Source: Phytopseudomonas argentinensis
GTDB taxonomy: Bacteria; Pseudomonadota; Gammaproteobacteria; Pseudomonadales; Pseudomonadaceae
Assembly: GCF_900113905.1 (NCBI RefSeq)
Contig: NZ_FORC01000004.1
Location: forward strand, 248,001 to 312,000
Length of the DNA: 64,000 bases
Direction of reading: 5' to 3'
Part shown: positions 30,816 to 39,195 of the stretch, piece by piece
How the letters are laid out: every line of letters begins with the position of its first letter
How positions within the stretch are numbered: the stretch's first letter is position 1
The notes under the pieces: generated by a model
What the model was told of the DNA's origin: nothing
Database searches by the model: none
The model's input: the letters and a program-made list of their open reading frames with translations, nothing else
Translations under genes and position numbers: made by a program

Positions 30816-31481
30816 TTAGTAGGCGTAGCGACGCAGCATCCGCGACTCGACCACGCCGACCAGGCGGGTCAAGGGGAACGCGACGAGGAAGTAGATGGCG
30901 GCCACGGCCGTGAGGAACTCCACCGGGCGGGCCGTGCTGTTGGAAATGTTCTGGCCGATGAACATCAGGTCGGCGATGCCCACCGAGGAGATCAGCGCGC
31001 TCTCCTTGAACAGGCTGACCACGTTGGACAGCAGCGGCGGCGTGGCCCGCAGCAGGGCCTGCGGGAAGATCACGAACAGCACCTTGGCCCGTGGGGTCAG
31101 CCCGAGCGCCGTGCAGGCGTCATGCTGCTCGCTGGCGATGGACTTGAGCGCGCCACGGAACGTCTCGCTGGTGATCGCCGCCATGTACAGAATCAGCGCC
31201 AGCATCACCGAGACGTAGGGCGACAGGGTCAGGCCGAACACCACCGGGAAACAGAAGAACACCCAGAACAACTGGATCAGCAGCGGCGTGCCGCGGAAGA
31301 ACTCCACGTAAAGGCCGATCGGCAGCCTGATCAGCGGGTTGCGCAGCGTGCGCAACAGGCTGATCGCGAAGCCCGCCAGGCTGCCCAGCACGGCACAGGT
31401 CAGGGTGATGGCGAGGGTCAGCCCAAGCCCCTTGAGCAGGATGTACCAGTAGGGGAAAACCACGGAAAAATCGATGTTCAT
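30816..31481 (-). CDS. amino-acid ABC transporter permease (HisM-like)
   Basis: Inner-membrane permease of 221 aa, one of a heterodimeric pair. It has about five membrane helices and the EAA-type loop (ALGLTPRAKVLFVIFPQALLRATPPLLSNVVSLFKESALIS in translation, near residues 140-180) that contacts the ATPase. N-terminal VVFPYWYILLKGLGLTLAITL and EFFRGTPLLIQLFW are typical of the polar amino-acid uptake family. Ten bases separate it from the partner permease upstream. Confidence 0.92.
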   Translation of the reverse strand: MNIDFSVVFPYWYILLKGLGLTLAITLTCAVLGSLAGFAISLLRTLRNPLIRLPIGLYVEFFRGTPLLIQLFWVFFCFPVVFGLTLSPYVSVMLALILYMAAITSETFRGALKSIASEQHDACTALGLTPRAKVLFVIFPQALLRATPPLLSNVVSLFKESALISSVGIADLMFIGQNISNSTARPVEFLTAVAAIYFLVAFPLTRLVGVVESRMLRRYAY

Positions 31482-31491
31482 GGCGTTTTCC

Positions 31492-32163
31492 TCAGCGCGC
31501 GGTCGCGGCTTCCTGACGCCGCTCGATGTACTGCACCAACTGCGCGATGGGCAGCGACAGGGCGAAGTAGATCAGGGCGATCAGGGTGTAGGTTTCCAGG
31601 GGGCGGTAAGCCTCGGTGGCCAGGCTCTTGCCCACGTACATCAGGTCGCCCACCGCGACGATGGCCACCAGCGCGCTCTGCTGCAGGCTGCCGATACCGT
31701 TGGTCATCAGCACCGGCAGCGCGCTGCGCAGGGCCTGCGGCAGCACCACGTAGAAGGTGCGCTGCCAGGCACGCAGGCCCAGGGCGATGGAGGCGTCGAG
31801 GTGTTCGCGGGGCACCGCCTGCACCCCGGCGCGATAGGCCTCGGAGTTGAAGGCCGCAAGGTTCAGGCCCAGCGCCAGAAACCCCATGGCCACCGGGTCG
31901 ATGAAAACGTTGAACAGCATCGGCACGCAGTAGAAGAACCAGACGATCTGCAGCAGCGCCGGCGTGCAGCGAAAGAACTCGATGAACAGTTGCGCCGGCC
32001 AGCGGATGAAGAACCAGCGGCTCAGCGTCATCAGGCACAGGCCGAAGCCGAGCACCAGGCCGATCAGGTTGGCCACCAGCGCCAGTTCGAGGGTCACCTG
32101 CAGGCCCTCCCAGAGCGCACCGAGGCTGCCGGTCAGGAAGTGAAAGTCGAATTGATAGTTCAT
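31492..32163 (-). CDS. amino-acid ABC transporter permease (HisQ-like)
   Basis: Partner permease of 223 aa. It starts MNYQFDFHFLTGSLGALWEGLQ, has FIEFFRCTPALLQIVWFFY near residue 75, and an EAA loop IALGLRAWQRTFYVVLPQALRSALPVL (near 148-172 in translation). Same family as the following gene but clearly diverged. It begins 11 bp after the ATPase gene. The four-gene set probably imports hydroxyproline or a similar imino acid. Confidence 0.92.
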   Translation of the reverse strand: MNYQFDFHFLTGSLGALWEGLQVTLELALVANLIGLVLGFGLCLMTLSRWFFIRWPAQLFIEFFRCTPALLQIVWFFYCVPMLFNVFIDPVAMGFLALGLNLAAFNSEAYRAGVQAVPREHLDASIALGLRAWQRTFYVVLPQALRSALPVLMTNGIGSLQQSALVAIVAVGDLMYVGKSLATEAYRPLETYTLIALIYFALSLPIAQLVQYIERRQEAATAR

Positions 32164-32174
32164 GGCGGCGGCCC

Positions 32175-32996
32175 TCAGTCCAGGTGCAGGACTTTTTCAA
32201 GGAACTCGCGGGTACGGGCTTCCTTCGGCTGGGTGAAAATCTGCTCGGGCGGGCCCTGCTCGATCACCTTGCCGCCTGCGCAGAACACCACGCGGGTGGC
32301 GATATGCCGGGCGAAGTGCATGTCGTGGGTGACGATGATCATGGCCATCTTCTGCTCGGCCAGTTGCAGCATCACGTTCTGCACCTCGATGACCATCTCC
32401 GGGTCGAGTGCCGAGGTCACTTCGTCGAACAGCATCAGCTTGGGCTCCAGCATCAGCGCCCGGGCAATCGCCACGCGCTGTTTCTGGCCGCCGGACAACT
32501 GGCTGGGATAGGCGTGCAGCTTGCTCTCCAGGCCCAGGCGCGCGAGGTAGGCACGCGCCTTCTCGCTGGCCTCGGCCTTCGACAGACCATGCACCTTGGT
32601 CGGCGCCAGGATCAGGTTGCCCAGCACCGACAGGTGCGGGAACAGGGTGTAGTGCTGAAAGACCATGCCGATCTGGGTGCGCAGGCCCTCGTGCAGCGGC
32701 TTGCCGCAACCCGAGCCACCGGCAATGTAGGGTTGGCCCTGAAAGCTGATGGTGCCGCCCTGAATACCTTCCAACCCCATCAACACCCGCAGCAGGGAAC
32801 TCTTGCCGCTGCCGCTCGGGCCGATGATCACCAGCCGGTCGTCCGCGCGCATGTCCAGGCTGAGGTTGTCCATCACCACCAGTTGCTCGCCATAGGACTT
32901 GCACACGCCGCGCAACTGGATGAAATCACCAGCGGGCGGCGCACTGGAGGCGTGCACGGGCTGTGGCTGGGCAGCCACCAAACGGGGAGTATTCAT
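32175..32996 (-). CDS. amino-acid ABC transporter ATP-binding protein
   Basis: Cytoplasmic ATPase of 273 aa. Walker A IGPSGSGKSSLLR is near residue 57-69; the Q-loop is in IGMVFQHYTLFPHLSVL; the signature LSGGQKQRVAIARAL is near 163; Walker B is LMLFDEVTSALDPE with Glu. Note V instead of P after the Glu (DEVTSALD, usually DEPTSALD), a conservative change. An N-terminal extension of about 25 polar residues precedes the domain. It follows the binding-protein gene by 54 bp. Confidence 0.93.
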   Translation of the reverse strand: MNTPRLVAAQPQPVHASSAPPAGDFIQLRGVCKSYGEQLVVMDNLSLDMRADDRLVIIGPSGSGKSSLLRVLMGLEGIQGGTISFQGQPYIAGGSGCGKPLHEGLRTQIGMVFQHYTLFPHLSVLGNLILAPTKVHGLSKAEASEKARAYLARLGLESKLHAYPSQLSGGQKQRVAIARALMLEPKLMLFDEVTSALDPEMVIEVQNVMLQLAEQKMAMIIVTHDMHFARHIATRVVFCAGGKVIEQGPPEQIFTQPKEARTREFLEKVLHLD

Positions 32997-33050
32997 GAGC
33001 GTGTCTCCGGGAGGGCTGCCCGTTCGGGCAACCCTCGGCGCTGAGCAGGA

Positions 33051-33896
33051 TTACTGGGCGGTCTTGGAGGTGGCGTTGACTTCGGCGGAGGCCTTGTCGA
33101 TCAGCGCATCGATCTCACCGGTCTCACGACGCTGGGTCAGGTAGATGTTCAGCACCTGCAGGTCGGCCGGGGAAATGTCGCGGCGCAGGCCGAAAGAAAC
33201 GCCCTGCTTGGCGAGGGCCGGCTCGGGCAGAATCTCCTTGCTCCAGTCCGGATTGGCCAGGGCGAACAGGTGGTTGGTGTCGTTGGCATCGACCAGTACG
33301 TCGGCGCGGCGCGACATCAGCGCCATGCGCGTTTCGTCCATGCCCGGCAGGCGCATGATCCTGGCGTTCTTCACCGCGGCGGAAATCAGCTTGTCACCGG
33401 CCGTACCGGACATCACCGCGAAGGTCACGCCCTCCTTGTCATAGTCGGCCACGCTGTTGCCTGCCTCGGCGAACTTCGGGTTGTCCTTGTTGACCAGCAG
33501 CGACACCTGATACTCGGTCGCGGGCGCCGAGAAGGCCAGCGCCAGGGCGCGCTCCGGCGTCTGATTGAGCGCCATGGCCAGGTCCCACTTGTTGCTCTGC
33601 ACACCGGCGACGATGTTGTCCCAGCTGGTATCGACGAACTCGACCTTGACCTTCAGCACCTGCTCGCCGAAATCGCGGCACAGCTCCACGAAATAGCCGC
33701 TGTACTGGCCGGAGGCCGCGTCCCGCATGACGTAGGGGGCGGCCACCGCCGCACCGCAGCGCAGCACACCAGCCTTCTGAATGTCTTTCCAGATCTGTGT
33801 TTCGGCCGCCTGGGCAGGGACCTGAGCGAGCAATGCGCCGATCGCCGCTGCGCTGGCGATCAGATTACGGATGGAGCCTGGGAAAAACCGAGCCAT
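33051..33896 (-). CDS. amino-acid ABC transporter substrate-binding protein
   Basis: Periplasmic type-2 binding protein of 281 aa. The signal peptide ends in VPAQAAE, then IWKDIQKAGVLRCGAA, the usual first strand of the family. Later motifs are SGYFVELCRDFGEQVL, WDLAMALNQTPERALALAFSAP, and VTFAVMSGTAGDKL. I start at the ATG at 33896 (MARFFPGSIRN) after GAGGTG; the frame is open to 33965. First gene of the transporter and probably of the whole catabolic operon running to 24379. Confidence 0.91.
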   Translation of the reverse strand: MARFFPGSIRNLIASAAAIGALLAQVPAQAAETQIWKDIQKAGVLRCGAAVAAPYVMRDAASGQYSGYFVELCRDFGEQVLKVKVEFVDTSWDNIVAGVQSNKWDLAMALNQTPERALALAFSAPATEYQVSLLVNKDNPKFAEAGNSVADYDKEGVTFAVMSGTAGDKLISAAVKNARIMRLPGMDETRMALMSRRADVLVDANDTNHLFALANPDWSKEILPEPALAKQGVSFGLRRDISPADLQVLNIYLTQRRETGEIDALIDKASAEVNATSKTAQ

Positions 33897-33981
33897 GTTG
33901 CACCTCACCGATAAGTTGTTTTTGTAGGCAGAAGTCACAGCAAAGGGTGTTGCACTGAGTTTCAAGGCATGTGCTGTTGTG

Positions 33982-33998
33982 TGCAGTGCTGCATGCAG
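33982..33998. promoter_or_regulatory. overlapping palindromes upstream of the imino-acid operon
   Basis: TGCAG-TG-CTGCA (33982-33993) and CTGCATGCAG (33989-33998) overlap, about 86-102 bp upstream of the binding-protein start. The 231-bp gap between this gene and the LysR gene has no other obvious signal. A GntR/FCD or LysR site is plausible. Confidence 0.4.
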
Positions 33999-34127
33999 AT
34001 TAGGGCCGAGAAAAACACCCTGTCAACACGCAACCTGGATTTTTCCCGGGCAATGACCGGCCGGTCGCGCCAGCGGAGGCTGGCTCAACAGTGAAAAGCG
34101 AGGGGAAATCAGGGGGATAGCCGAGAG

Positions 34128-35039
34128 TTACCGGGAAAGCTGCAAGGCCTCGAGAAAGCGCTCGAGAATCAGGTTCTGCCGGCGGCCCTTGCGCACGGCG
34201 ACGGCCAGTTTGGTATCGAAGAACAGACGATCCGGGCTGAGCGGGGCCATCAGCCCCTTCTCCACCCAGGCCGCTGCGTAGTGATCGGGCAGAAAGCCGA
34301 TGTAGCTGCCGGTGAGAATCAGAAAGGCGATGCCCTCGCGGTCGGTTGCCGAGGCGGCGAAGTTGAGCAACTGGTGCAGGCCGATGGCCTCTGCGCTCAT
34401 CCGGTAGCTCGGCACCACGGCATCGGCGCTGCGCAGCTCCTCGTTGCCGATTTCGGCGGCCCGCGCGAACAGCGGGTGCTCGCGGCTGCAGTAGAGATTC
34501 GAGCGCTCCTCGTACAGCAGGCTGTATTCGAGCCCGGACAGCGGCGTGATCAGCGGCATGGCGCCAAGGTGCAGGCGGCCGTCGAGAAGGCCCCGCTCGA
34601 TCTCGCTCGGGGTGCTCATGCTAAGGTTGATCCGTACCCCGCTGCCCTGCGCGCGCACCGCCTGCAGCGCCCGGGTAATGCGCATCTTCGGTTGGGTGAC
34701 GAGATTGTTGACGATGCCGACGTTGAGATCACCACGCAGTTGCTGGTGCATCTGGTTCACTTCGCTGCGAAAACCTTCGATGGCCACCAGCACCGCCTCG
34801 CCAGCGCGCAGCACTTCGCGGCCTTCATCGGTCAGCGCGAACCCGGCACGCCCGCGCTGGCACAGGCGCATGCCAAGGCGCTTTTCCAGATCGCTCATAT
34901 GCAGGCTGATGGCCGAGCGGCTGATGCCCAGCGCCCCCTCGGCCGCGGCGAAGCTGCCGCACTCGGCCACCGTCTTGAACAGCCTGAGCAGGCGCAGTTC
35001 GAAATCACTGACCTGGCTCAGCGGGGCTTTTTTGGGCAT
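34128..35039 (-). CDS. LysR-family transcriptional regulator
   Basis: LysR regulator of 303 aa. The N-terminal HTH reads SDFELRLLRLFKTVAECGSFAAAEGALGISRSAISLHMSDLEKRLG in translation (residues about 12-57), and the effector domain begins near QLRGDLNVGIVNNL. It is upstream of, and in the same direction as, the imino-acid transporter operon, so it could regulate it, though divergent placement would be more usual. I use the ATG at 35039; a TTG at 35054 gives five more residues, and neither has a clear ribosome site. Confidence 0.85.
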   Translation of the reverse strand: MPKKAPLSQVSDFELRLLRLFKTVAECGSFAAAEGALGISRSAISLHMSDLEKRLGMRLCQRGRAGFALTDEGREVLRAGEAVLVAIEGFRSEVNQMHQQLRGDLNVGIVNNLVTQPKMRITRALQAVRAQGSGVRINLSMSTPSEIERGLLDGRLHLGAMPLITPLSGLEYSLLYEERSNLYCSREHPLFARAAEIGNEELRSADAVVPSYRMSAEAIGLHQLLNFAASATDREGIAFLILTGSYIGFLPDHYAAAWVEKGLMAPLSPDRLFFDTKLAVAVRKGRRQNLILERFLEALQLSR

Positions 35040-35110
35040 GGGTGAGTTTTTCAATACGTGAAGATAAGTAGATACAGATTTAACTCACCCATTAATTGGT
35101 TACAAGCTGA

Positions 35111-35326
35111 TTGCACGTTCGGAAGATCCTGCAGGCCCCTGCTCTACCTGCAAGTCGACTCAAGCTGGCCGCGTGCTTGACGGCCTTTGCGGCATTTGGC
35201 GCAGATCAATTGCAAGAAACCGAGGAACTTGTGGCCAAGCAGATCGCCGACCTGATGCCGGGTGAGCTGAGCGATAGGTTGTTTTCGGCGCCGGTTCAGA
35301 GTGAGCCCACACTGCGCTGGAGATGA
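35111..35326 (+). CDS. hypothetical 71-aa ORF or gene fragment
   Basis: Open frame in the 433-bp space between the LysR and GNAT-Rnk genes. It can only start with TTG and has no Shine-Dalgarno. The C-terminal half (FGADQLQETEELVAKQIADL, then MPGELSDRLFSAPVQSEPTL) has a protein-like, helical, acidic composition, so it may be the tail of a decayed gene. I recognise no family. The rest of the gap (35040-35110 and 35327-35472) shows nothing identifiable. Confidence 0.2.
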   Translation: MHVRKILQAPALPASRLKLAACLTAFAAFGADQLQETEELVAKQIADLMPGELSDRLFSAPVQSEPTLRWR

Positions 35327-35472
35327 CCAAGACCTATCGTCGCCTGGCAGGCCGGGCCTCGAAGACTTGCTTCAGCAAGATTTACGGCCTACTGATGACG
35401 GCCAGGGGCATCAGGCGCGAAGTGCCTTTATACATTCCCGCGCTTGATGTCCGCCCACCGGGCCAGATGCAA

Positions 35473-36381
35473 CTACAGGTGGTAGTCGCCCGCAGCCTCC
35501 GGCTGGTACAGCACCTTCCTGATCTCGATCTGCCGCGTGCGACCCGCGATCCGCCAGTCGATGGCGTCACCTTCCTGATAACCCAGGATGGCGGCGCCGA
35601 GGTCGGAACACACAGAATGCTTGCCGGCGCTGTGGTCAGCATCTTCGGGGTAAACCAGGGCCACTTCGATCGCTTCGTCATCCAGTTGCACCAGAGCCCT
35701 GGAGTTCATGGTGACGACAGTGCTGGGCACCTGCTGGGGTTCGACGACGACGGCGCGTTCGAGCTCATGTTCGAGTTGGACGACCGGGCCATCCTCCAGC
35801 GCGATCAGACTGTCGAGTTTGGCCTTGTCCATTTCGGTGATGTATATCCCCGGGGCGTCATTGAAGGCATCTTCTCGCAAGAACTGCAGATAGTGCTCGG
35901 CCGTCATGGCCCATGACGTCATGGTCGATGTTTCGCTCTCGAGTCTGAAGCCGCTACGAAGGAAGGCTTTCTGCGAGCGCTGGTTGTCCGGGTGGATCTT
36001 GGCGATGAGCTTCCCGGCGCGCATGTCGAGGAACGCCAGCTTCATGCCTTCGCGGATGGTGCGGGTGCCGAGGTTACGGCCCCATTTTTCGCTGTCGCCG
36101 ATGGCCAGGACGATCTCGCAATCCGAGCCGCTCTTGATAAGTCGCACAAAGCCTACAGGGGCGTCATACCGGTCGTAGGCCATGAAGAAGCGGCCGCCCT
36201 GGTTGAATAGATGGGTCAGGATCGGCAATTGAGTCCGATCGATGGCATGTTCGATGGAACGGGAGACATCTCGTGAATCGCTCAGGTAGCAGGTAACGCG
36301 ATCATCTTCCAACCAGTCCATCAGCTTCAGCGCATGCGCCCGAGTAATTTCAGGGCACAGCGAAATGAAAGGCTTGTTCAT
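35473..36381 (-). CDS. GNAT acetyltransferase fused to Rnk/GreA-type domain
   Basis: A 302-aa two-domain protein. Residues about 1-170 form a GNAT acetyltransferase (acetyl-CoA loop WGRNLGTRTIREG, then HPDNQRSQKAFLRSGFRLE). Residues about 175-302 match Rnk, the 'regulator of nucleoside diphosphate kinase', a GreA/GreB C-terminal-fold protein that binds RNA polymerase: YITEMDKAKLDSLIAL, PSTVVTMNSRALVQL, ALVYPEDAD, and LYQPEAAGDYHL at the very end. Rnk is normally a stand-alone protein of about 136 aa. The frame is continuous across the junction. The ATG at 36381 is used; GTG codons lie just upstream. Confidence 0.85.
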   Translation of the reverse strand: MNKPFISLCPEITRAHALKLMDWLEDDRVTCYLSDSRDVSRSIEHAIDRTQLPILTHLFNQGGRFFMAYDRYDAPVGFVRLIKSGSDCEIVLAIGDSEKWGRNLGTRTIREGMKLAFLDMRAGKLIAKIHPDNQRSQKAFLRSGFRLESETSTMTSWAMTAEHYLQFLREDAFNDAPGIYITEMDKAKLDSLIALEDGPVVQLEHELERAVVVEPQQVPSTVVTMNSRALVQLDDEAIEVALVYPEDADHSAGKHSVCSDLGAAILGYQEGDAIDWRIAGRTRQIEIRKVLYQPEAAGDYHL

Positions 36382-36638
36382 CTTCACCACAGATATTTGA
36401 AGGATTAAAGCCCTTCATGGCTTGGCCATGACGGTTCTTTTGGCAACCGCCAAGTCTAAAGCATCAGGCGAATGATTCCGACCCGTCAGGGCGCGTGATC
36501 TAACCCATTAAATGGGCAGGGATTTCGAATCAGCGCCCTCACCCGCCTTGAACGGTGGGCAATTTCTGCAGGCCATTAACTCAGGCCGGAGGAATGAGCC
36601 ACCTGGCGATGAGCGTGGGCCCATCACCAGGCGGCGCC

Positions 36639-37400
36639 TCAAAGCACGCTGGCCAGGAACTCGCGCAGCCGTGGATGCTGCGGGTTATCCAGCAAGGCCC
36701 GGGCATCGCCCGCCTCCACCACCTTGCCGTTGTCCATGAACACGATGTTGTCCGCCACCTCGCGGGCAAAGCCGATTTCATGGGTGACCACCAGCATGGT
36801 GATGCCCGAGTGCGCCAACTGTTTCATGACCTGCAGCACTTCGCCAACCAGTTCGGGGTCCAGGGCTGAGGTCGGCTCGTCGAACAGCATCACGTCGGGT
36901 TGCATGGCCAGCGCCCTGGCGATCGCCACACGCTGCTGCTGCCCACCGGACAGCTCGCGCGGCCAGGCTTGTGCGCGGTGCGCCAGGCCGACCTGTTCGA
37001 GCAGCTGCATGGCCCGCGCCTCCACCTCGGCACGCTTCTGGCCAAGGATGCGGATCGGTGCATCGGCGATGTTCTGCAGCACCGTGCGGTGCGGGAACAG
37101 GTTGAACTGCTGGAACACCATGCCGATGCGCTGACGCTGCTGGGCGACGACCTTCTCCGGCAGTTCATAAAGCGCCTGGCCCTTGCGGCAGTAACCGATC
37201 AGAGCGTCGCCAACATGGATGGTGCCGCCGTCGAGCTTTTCCAGGTGGTTGATACAGCGCAGCAAGGTCGACTTGCCCGAGCCGGAGGGCCCGAGAATCA
37301 CCGTCACCGAGCCGGCGGCGATGTCCAGGTCGATGCCGTGCAGCACCCTGTTGCCGGAAAACTGCTTGTGTACGCCCCGCAGGCGGACGGACTCGCTCAT
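36639..37400 (-). CDS. amino-acid-type ABC transporter ATP-binding protein
   Basis: ATPase of 253 aa, polar amino-acid uptake family. Walker A LGPSGSGKSTLLR (near 36-48), Q-loop IGMVFQQFNLFPHRTVL, signature LSGGQQQRVAIARAL (near 152), and Walker B VMLFDEPTSALDPE. It ends with PQHPRLREFLASVL. The gene is last in its five-gene operon and overlaps the permease by 4 bp (ATGA). The 257 bp before 36639, out to the GNAT-Rnk start, contain only a small hairpin (CATGGC-TTG-GCCATG at 36416). Confidence 0.93.
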   Translation of the reverse strand: MSESVRLRGVHKQFSGNRVLHGIDLDIAAGSVTVILGPSGSGKSTLLRCINHLEKLDGGTIHVGDALIGYCRKGQALYELPEKVVAQQRQRIGMVFQQFNLFPHRTVLQNIADAPIRILGQKRAEVEARAMQLLEQVGLAHRAQAWPRELSGGQQQRVAIARALAMQPDVMLFDEPTSALDPELVGEVLQVMKQLAHSGITMLVVTHEIGFAREVADNIVFMDNGKVVEAGDARALLDNPQHPRLREFLASVL

Positions 37401-38299
37401 GATTCGGCCTCCTGAGTGACCTTGTTACGGCGCAACCAACTGCTGCGCACCGGGCCATTACCGCGGCTGAACCGCACCTCGATGTAATGCTGGAGCACCG
37501 ACAGCACCGAGGTCATCACCAGGTACCAGAGGGTGGCGACCAGCAACAGCGGGATGACTTCATAGGTGCGCTGGTAGATGATCTGTGCCGAATAGAGCAC
37601 GTCCTGCAGGGCGATCACCGACACCACCGCAGTGGTTTTCAGCTGGCCGATCACCTCGTTGCCGGCGGGCGGCAGGATGGTGCGCATGGCCTGGGGCAGC
37701 ACGGTCTGGCGGAAAATCTGCCCAGGCCGGTAGCCGAGCGCCTTGGCCGCTTCGAGCTGGCCCTGGCCGACGCTCTGGATGCCGGCACGGATGATCTCCG
37801 CGGCGTACGCGGACTGGTGAATCACCAGGGCCAGCACCGCCGCGCTGAACGGGCTGATGATCTCGTTGGTTTCCGCACTCCACACCTCGCCCACCAGCGG
37901 CAGGCTCAGCGACAACTGTGGATACAGCGCTGCGATGTTGTACCAGAGAAACAGCTGCACCAGCATCGGCACGGCGCGAAAGAACCAGGTGTAGGCCCAG
38001 CTGACGCTGACCAGCACCGGGTTGGAAGACAGCCGCATGAGGGCCAGCAGCGTGCCGCCGGCGAAGCCGAACACTACCGAGATGACCGTCAGTTCGATGG
38101 TCATCAGCACGCCGGCGAGGATCGACTCTTCCGTCAGGTTCTGCGCCACCACGTCCCATTCGAAACGCGGGTTGTTGACCATCGAAGTGGCCACCAGCGA
38201 CAGCAGCAACAGCACGATCAGGGCGCTGAACCAGCGCCCCCAGTGACGGTGCTTGACGATGCGCAGCCCGGCGATGTCGTCGTCAGGCCGTTGGCTCAT
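37397..38299 (-). CDS. amino-acid-type ABC transporter permease
   Basis: Permease of 300 aa with a cytoplasmic N-terminal tail (MSQRPDDDIAGLRIVKHRH) and about five or six helices. FFRAVPMLVQLFLWYN and the EAA loop AKALGYRPGQIFRQTVLPQAMRTILPPAGNEVIGQLKTT (in translation) identify the HisMQ family. Being the only permease in the operon, it presumably works as a homodimer. Its start overlaps the binding-protein stop (ATGA), and its stop overlaps the ATPase start. Confidence 0.92.
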   Translation of the reverse strand: MSQRPDDDIAGLRIVKHRHWGRWFSALIVLLLLSLVATSMVNNPRFEWDVVAQNLTEESILAGVLMTIELTVISVVFGFAGGTLLALMRLSSNPVLVSVSWAYTWFFRAVPMLVQLFLWYNIAALYPQLSLSLPLVGEVWSAETNEIISPFSAAVLALVIHQSAYAAEIIRAGIQSVGQGQLEAAKALGYRPGQIFRQTVLPQAMRTILPPAGNEVIGQLKTTAVVSVIALQDVLYSAQIIYQRTYEVIPLLLVATLWYLVMTSVLSVLQHYIEVRFSRGNGPVRSSWLRRNKVTQEAES

Positions 38300-39192
38300 T
38301 TGAGGTTTTCTGCGTTGAGGCCGGCGGACTCGACGGCGCCGAAGCCGATTTCCCACTTGTCGAGGATCTGCTGGTAGGTGCCGTCCTTGATCAGCGAGTT
38401 CAGCGCTGCCTGGATCGGCTTGCCCAGCGGCGAATCCTTGGCCAGGGCGATGGACACGATGGTGTCCTCGATGGTGATCTCACCGGCCAGTTTCAGCGCC
38501 TTCACCTGGCTGGCCTGGTAGCGCAGACCTTCGTACGGGCCGAAGAACATCGGCACGCGGCCGCTGATCACCGCCTGCACGCCGGCTGGGCGATCCGGGA
38601 AGATCGGCACCTTGATGGCCGGCTTGCCATCGGCCACGCACGCCTCGCTGGCCTGCTGCAGACGCGTGACCTGGGAAGTGCCGGCGCCGGCGCCGACGGT
38701 CTGGCCGCACAGCTCGGCAAAGCTGTTGAACGGCCCCTTGTCGGCATCCGCGCGGCCGATCAGGGCCAGCTTGGAGGCGTTGTAGTAGCCGACGAAGTCC
38801 ACCTGCTCCAGGCGCTTGGCATTGGCGTCGATATTGGCGACCGCCGCGTCGTAGCGCCCGGATTTCAGCCCCGGAATGATGTTGTCGAAGCCGCCGGTGT
38901 CGCGCAGGTCCAGCTTCACGCCGAGGCGATCGGCAACGGCACTTATGATGTCGATCTCGCGCCCGGCCAGGGTCTTGTTGTCGGCCTGGTAGAAGGTGGT
39001 CGGCGGTGTGTTCGGGTTGGTACCGGCGATGATGCTGCCACGCTTCTTGATCGCCTCGGGCAGCGTGTCGTGCAGGGCGGCGTCGGCCGCAGGTTTGGCG
39101 GTGGCGTTGAAGGGCACGCCCTTGTCGGCGGCAATGGCGCCAGTCAACGGCAACAGCGCAAAGGCGGCAGCGGTCAGAACAGAACGTTTCAT
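38296..39192 (-). CDS. ABC transporter substrate-binding protein
   Basis: Periplasmic type-2 binding protein of 298 aa, with a signal peptide ending TGAIAAD. Family strands are RGSIIAGTNPNTPPTTFY, REIDIISAVADRLGVKLDL, and SGRYDAAVANIDANAKRLEQVDFVGYY in translation. Ligand is not readable. It is three bases downstream of the flavin monooxygenase gene, so its ligand is probably that enzyme's substrate or precursor. Confidence 0.9.
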   Translation of the reverse strand: MKRSVLTAAAFALLPLTGAIAADKGVPFNATAKPAADAALHDTLPEAIKKRGSIIAGTNPNTPPTTFYQADNKTLAGREIDIISAVADRLGVKLDLRDTGGFDNIIPGLKSGRYDAAVANIDANAKRLEQVDFVGYYNASKLALIGRADADKGPFNSFAELCGQTVGAGAGTSQVTRLQQASEACVADGKPAIKVPIFPDRPAGVQAVISGRVPMFFGPYEGLRYQASQVKALKLAGEITIEDTIVSIALAKDSPLGKPIQAALNSLIKDGTYQQILDKWEIGFGAVESAGLNAENLK

Positions 39193-39195
39193 GGC

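Noticed and set aside
35323-35916. 197-codon plus-strand frame
   Set aside because: It overlaps the Rnk half of the fusion gene on the other strand, which ends in the diagnostic Rnk C-terminus.
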